Source: Entoloma clypeatum
Lineage: Eukaryota; Basidiomycota; Agaricomycetes; Agaricales; Entolomataceae
Reading direction: 5' to 3'
DNA: 64,000 nucleotides
Assembly: GCA_963565915.1 (NCBI GenBank)
Contig: OY751489.1
Location: 2,232,001-2,296,000, forward strand
This document shows, in pieces, positions 61,840 to 64,000 of this stretch (positions are counted from its first letter, which is position 1; each line of letters starts with the position of its first letter). The notes below the pieces were generated by a model. It saw only the letters and a program-made list of their open reading frames with translations. It was not told the origin of the DNA and ran no database searches. The position numbers and the translations under genes were made by a program.

Positions 61840-62110
61840 CCCACTCTTCTCCTCCAGGTGCGAGTGGGGCGTGATGTGTGGCCATTCAGGGCGGTGGGCG
61901 CGTGTGGGGGCCGGTGGGCATGAGAGGTGCCCGTTGGGGTGAGTGGCGGCCGTTGGGCATGTGTGGCGGCCGTTGGGCGCGTGTGGGGGCCGGTGGGCAT
62001 GTGGGGGGGCGGTTGGGCGCATGTGGGGACCGTTGGGCATGAGAGGTGCCCGTTGGATGGCGAGAGACGGCTGTTGGGCGGTGGTGGGGGCGAGACATTA
62101 CCGTTGAGAG
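61840..62110. repeat. 20-bp minisatellite (GTTGGGCATG type)
   Basis: Degenerate units such as GCCGTTGGGCATGTGTGGCG, starting a few bases after the CTAGC duplication. Same family as 6284-6550 and, inverted, 15600-16300. Confidence 0.82.
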
Positions 62111-62510
62111 CGGCAGATGGCCGTTGGGTGTTTTGGCAAGAACCAGCCTTGGGCACCAGGTGTGGGCATTGGCGAAGAGTCCCGAGGCAGTGCCACGTCA
62201 GAGCGTGACATGTGACAGGTACTGCCAGGGGTCGTGGGTTGCGAAAACATGACCCATACCCAGACCCATTGATACCCCAACCCGTAACCCGGGGGGGTTA
62301 CCCTGACCCGTGCCATTGCCTAGAAATGTGGGACTATGAGGCCCGCTGCTTGGAATTTTTGTGGGTGTGATGGTATGAGGTTGTTGATGCGGGGTCTTCA
62401 GCATGGAATAATTCCACATTGGACTCAGTCCGCTTCCCTCCTATGCATGAGGATGATTCCTTTGGCTTTCTGGATCCGCACGATGTACTGCGGGGGTGTC
62501 ATATTCTCCC

Positions 62511-63009
62511 TAGTGTTTGAAAGTCCAGTCCAGTCCGGTTTTTTGCCCAAAAAATTGAGAACCTAGAACCAAGACTGGTTGAGTGGTTTCTCCAAAAAAC
62601 TGAAACCAGGACTGGACTGGTCAAAGACTGGTGAACCAGTCTTTCCTTTCTCAAAAAGGTAAACCAGGACTGGTTTGAACTGGTTTAAACTGATTATTTC
62701 CAATTTATTAAAACTGTTTCAAAATATCATTTATAACACATTTCAAAACATTTTATAGAAGCTTTGATGAACAAAATCTATATGAACCTATATGAACCTG
62801 TGTGAACCTATGACCAGTTTACATTTTTTGAGTCTCAAATCAAGACTGGTGTTGAACCGGTCTTCTTTTTTTTCCAAAATTTGAAGAACCTGAGACTGAT
62901 CAATCCTCAAAAATCTGAAACTTGAGACTGCAGTCCAGTCTCTCACCAGTCTTTACCAGTCTGGTTCTGGTTCAGTTCTAGGTCTTTGAGACTGGACTTC
63001 AAAACACTA
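62511..63009. mobile_element. hAT-like MITE candidate (499 bp)
   Basis: Terminal inverted repeats TAGTGTTTGAAAGTCCAGTC and GACTGGACTTCAAAACACTA flank a core rich in ACTGGTTTGAACTGG motifs. Flanks ATTCTCCC and ATCCTCCC match at 7 of 8 positions, fitting an 8-bp duplication. TAGTG ends and 8-bp duplications are hAT hallmarks. There is no coding capacity. Confidence 0.6.
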
Positions 63010-63507
63010 ATCCTCCCTGCCTTTGCAAAGGGCAAACAAAAAGAAAACAAGATTGATGTATCACGTTGTGCCAAAGATAGCGGAGACTACAAGCTGTATT
63101 ATGTTGGCTGGTATGTTCAGCAGTGCACTATGAGTTTGACACTGATCCGAATTGAATTGGCAGGTGTTCTGACCAGGATTTGCTCATGTGCTATCATTGC
63201 GGCCTGGGTGTCGGCCATCTTCATGCACACTGTTCTAGCTGTATTCCTGACACCTCAAGAAATCTCAATGCTTCAGATGATCTATTTGCAGATCCCGAAC
63301 CACCGCCAGGCAACGTGGATACACATGTTACAGATATGGGTAGCAACGTGTATCACGAATCACATAACACAGAAATGGTCATGGAAGATCATGACTTGGA
63401 GGGTTGGGAGGATGTGGAGAGCAATACTTCAGGAGATGATAACCACAAAAGTGACTATGATTCGGAAGACGATTACCAAGGGATATATGAATAATATTCC
63501 GATTTGA
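63010..63507 (+). other. Possible remnant coding stretch, unidentified
   Basis: A frame at 63180-63494 includes CYHCGLGVGHLHAHCSSC and a Glu/Asp-rich tail (EGWEDVESNTSGDDNHKSDY). It resembles the variable N-terminal part of a transposase, but I cannot name it and no start is clear. Confidence 0.25.
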
Positions 63508-63799
63508 TACACCAACCTTGGGAGGCTTAACGTCATTTTTCAAAATGGAGAATGGGACAGGGTTTAAGGGCGTGGAACACTGAAGCTCTGATCGCTGTCC
63601 TCTGTGACACTTCAACACACTCTCAGGCGGAATCCACCTATAGTAACTTCAATTCAAATGGAGGGGGGACCATGAGCCCTTTCACTTCAAGTTCACGAAC
63701 ACCCAATGCTTTCAACTCCTTGTGTCACCGTCAGCTATGGCTTGAGTTATTTTGGACCGCTTGCTTTTTCATTTCAACTACTAGTATCCGGGACAGCGT

Positions 63800-63990
63800 T
63801 ACCTTGAGCGCTTTTGCTCCTCAGCTGGTCCTTCACGAATCTGGTTGACACATGCCGGTACACGATGACGACCTACTATAGCGCAAACCGCAAACGACAC
63901 CTGAATCACAGTTGAGCGTTCTCGCTCCTCATAACACTTAGACTTGTGCCATCCTCTTAACGCCAAGGCTGAGTTGAAGTGCTCTTGCTC
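63800..63990 (+). repeat. GAGCGCTTTTGCTCC-type motifs at the window end
   Basis: CTTGAGCGCTTTTGCTCCTC near 63806, TTGAGCGTTCTCGCTCCTCA near 63912 and a weaker copy near 63974, in the same orientation as those upstream of the deaminase-like gene. Confidence 0.55.
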
Positions 63991-64000
63991 TGCATTTCAA

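Overview
The window is a transposon graveyard from a filamentous basidiomycete, most likely an Agaricomycete. The evidence is chromodomain-bearing Ty3/gypsy elements, a Plavaka-type DNA transposase, hAT and Tc1/mariner elements, a fungal OTT_1508-like deaminase gene, and 49-62 bp GT-AG introns. No certainly intact host housekeeping gene is present.

Layout. 1-3183: 3' half of gypsy element A (copy A1), inserted in the gag of gypsy element C (copy C1, 3184-4194), which abuts a LINE fragment (4195-5690), a second C-type LTR (5791-6283) and a 20-bp minisatellite. 7042-15123: a Tc1/mariner transposon (intact DD34E transposase, TA duplication) split by a complete copia element (7231-13732, duplication AGAAT). 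16510-25325: a hAT pseudogene split by complete gypsy element B (17428-24954, duplication GATTT), itself hit by a solo C LTR (19642-20085, duplication GGGCT). 26040-32960: a decayed glycyl-tRNA synthetase copy, a deaminase-like gene fragment, an ~85-bp repeat array and unrecognised gene remnants. 32963-39166: an unknown gene split by a full-length LINE (33764-38269, 15-bp duplication) whose 5' end is tRNA-like. 39167-45737: complete gypsy element A (copy A2, duplication AATAG). 45884-46259: solo C LTR (duplication GTTTT). 46258-50900: deaminase-like gene between inverted and direct repeats. 50900-55460: Plavaka pseudogene with a B-related gypsy remnant (element D, 52881-54382, duplication TATAT) in one of its introns. 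55751-61834: complete gypsy element C (copy C2, duplication CTAGC). 61835-64000: minisatellite, a hAT-like MITE and repeat debris.

Most notable. (1) Element B carries, antisense to gag-pol, a two-exon gene for a 302-aa coiled-coil protein with a perfect Gal4-type Zn2Cys6 cysteine pattern; B's LTRs are packed with CGG triplets, the half-site type this class binds, and related remnant D keeps a trace of the same gene. (2) Families A, B and C share a Tf1/sushi-like self-priming geometry: 10-12 nt of complementarity between the predicted transcript start and a primer site exactly 2 nt inside the 5' LTR, with the start 33-34 nt from a TATA box. (3) Nearly all nonsense codons are TGA where CGA (Arg) is expected, and 9 of 10 substitutions between the two LTRs of C2 lie at CpG: methylation-driven or RIP-like CpG decay, which also hit the glycyl-tRNA synthetase copy. 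(4) The copia element has an extra ORF starting inside its LTR and running through the primer-binding site, encoding a predicted membrane protein with a cysteine cluster.
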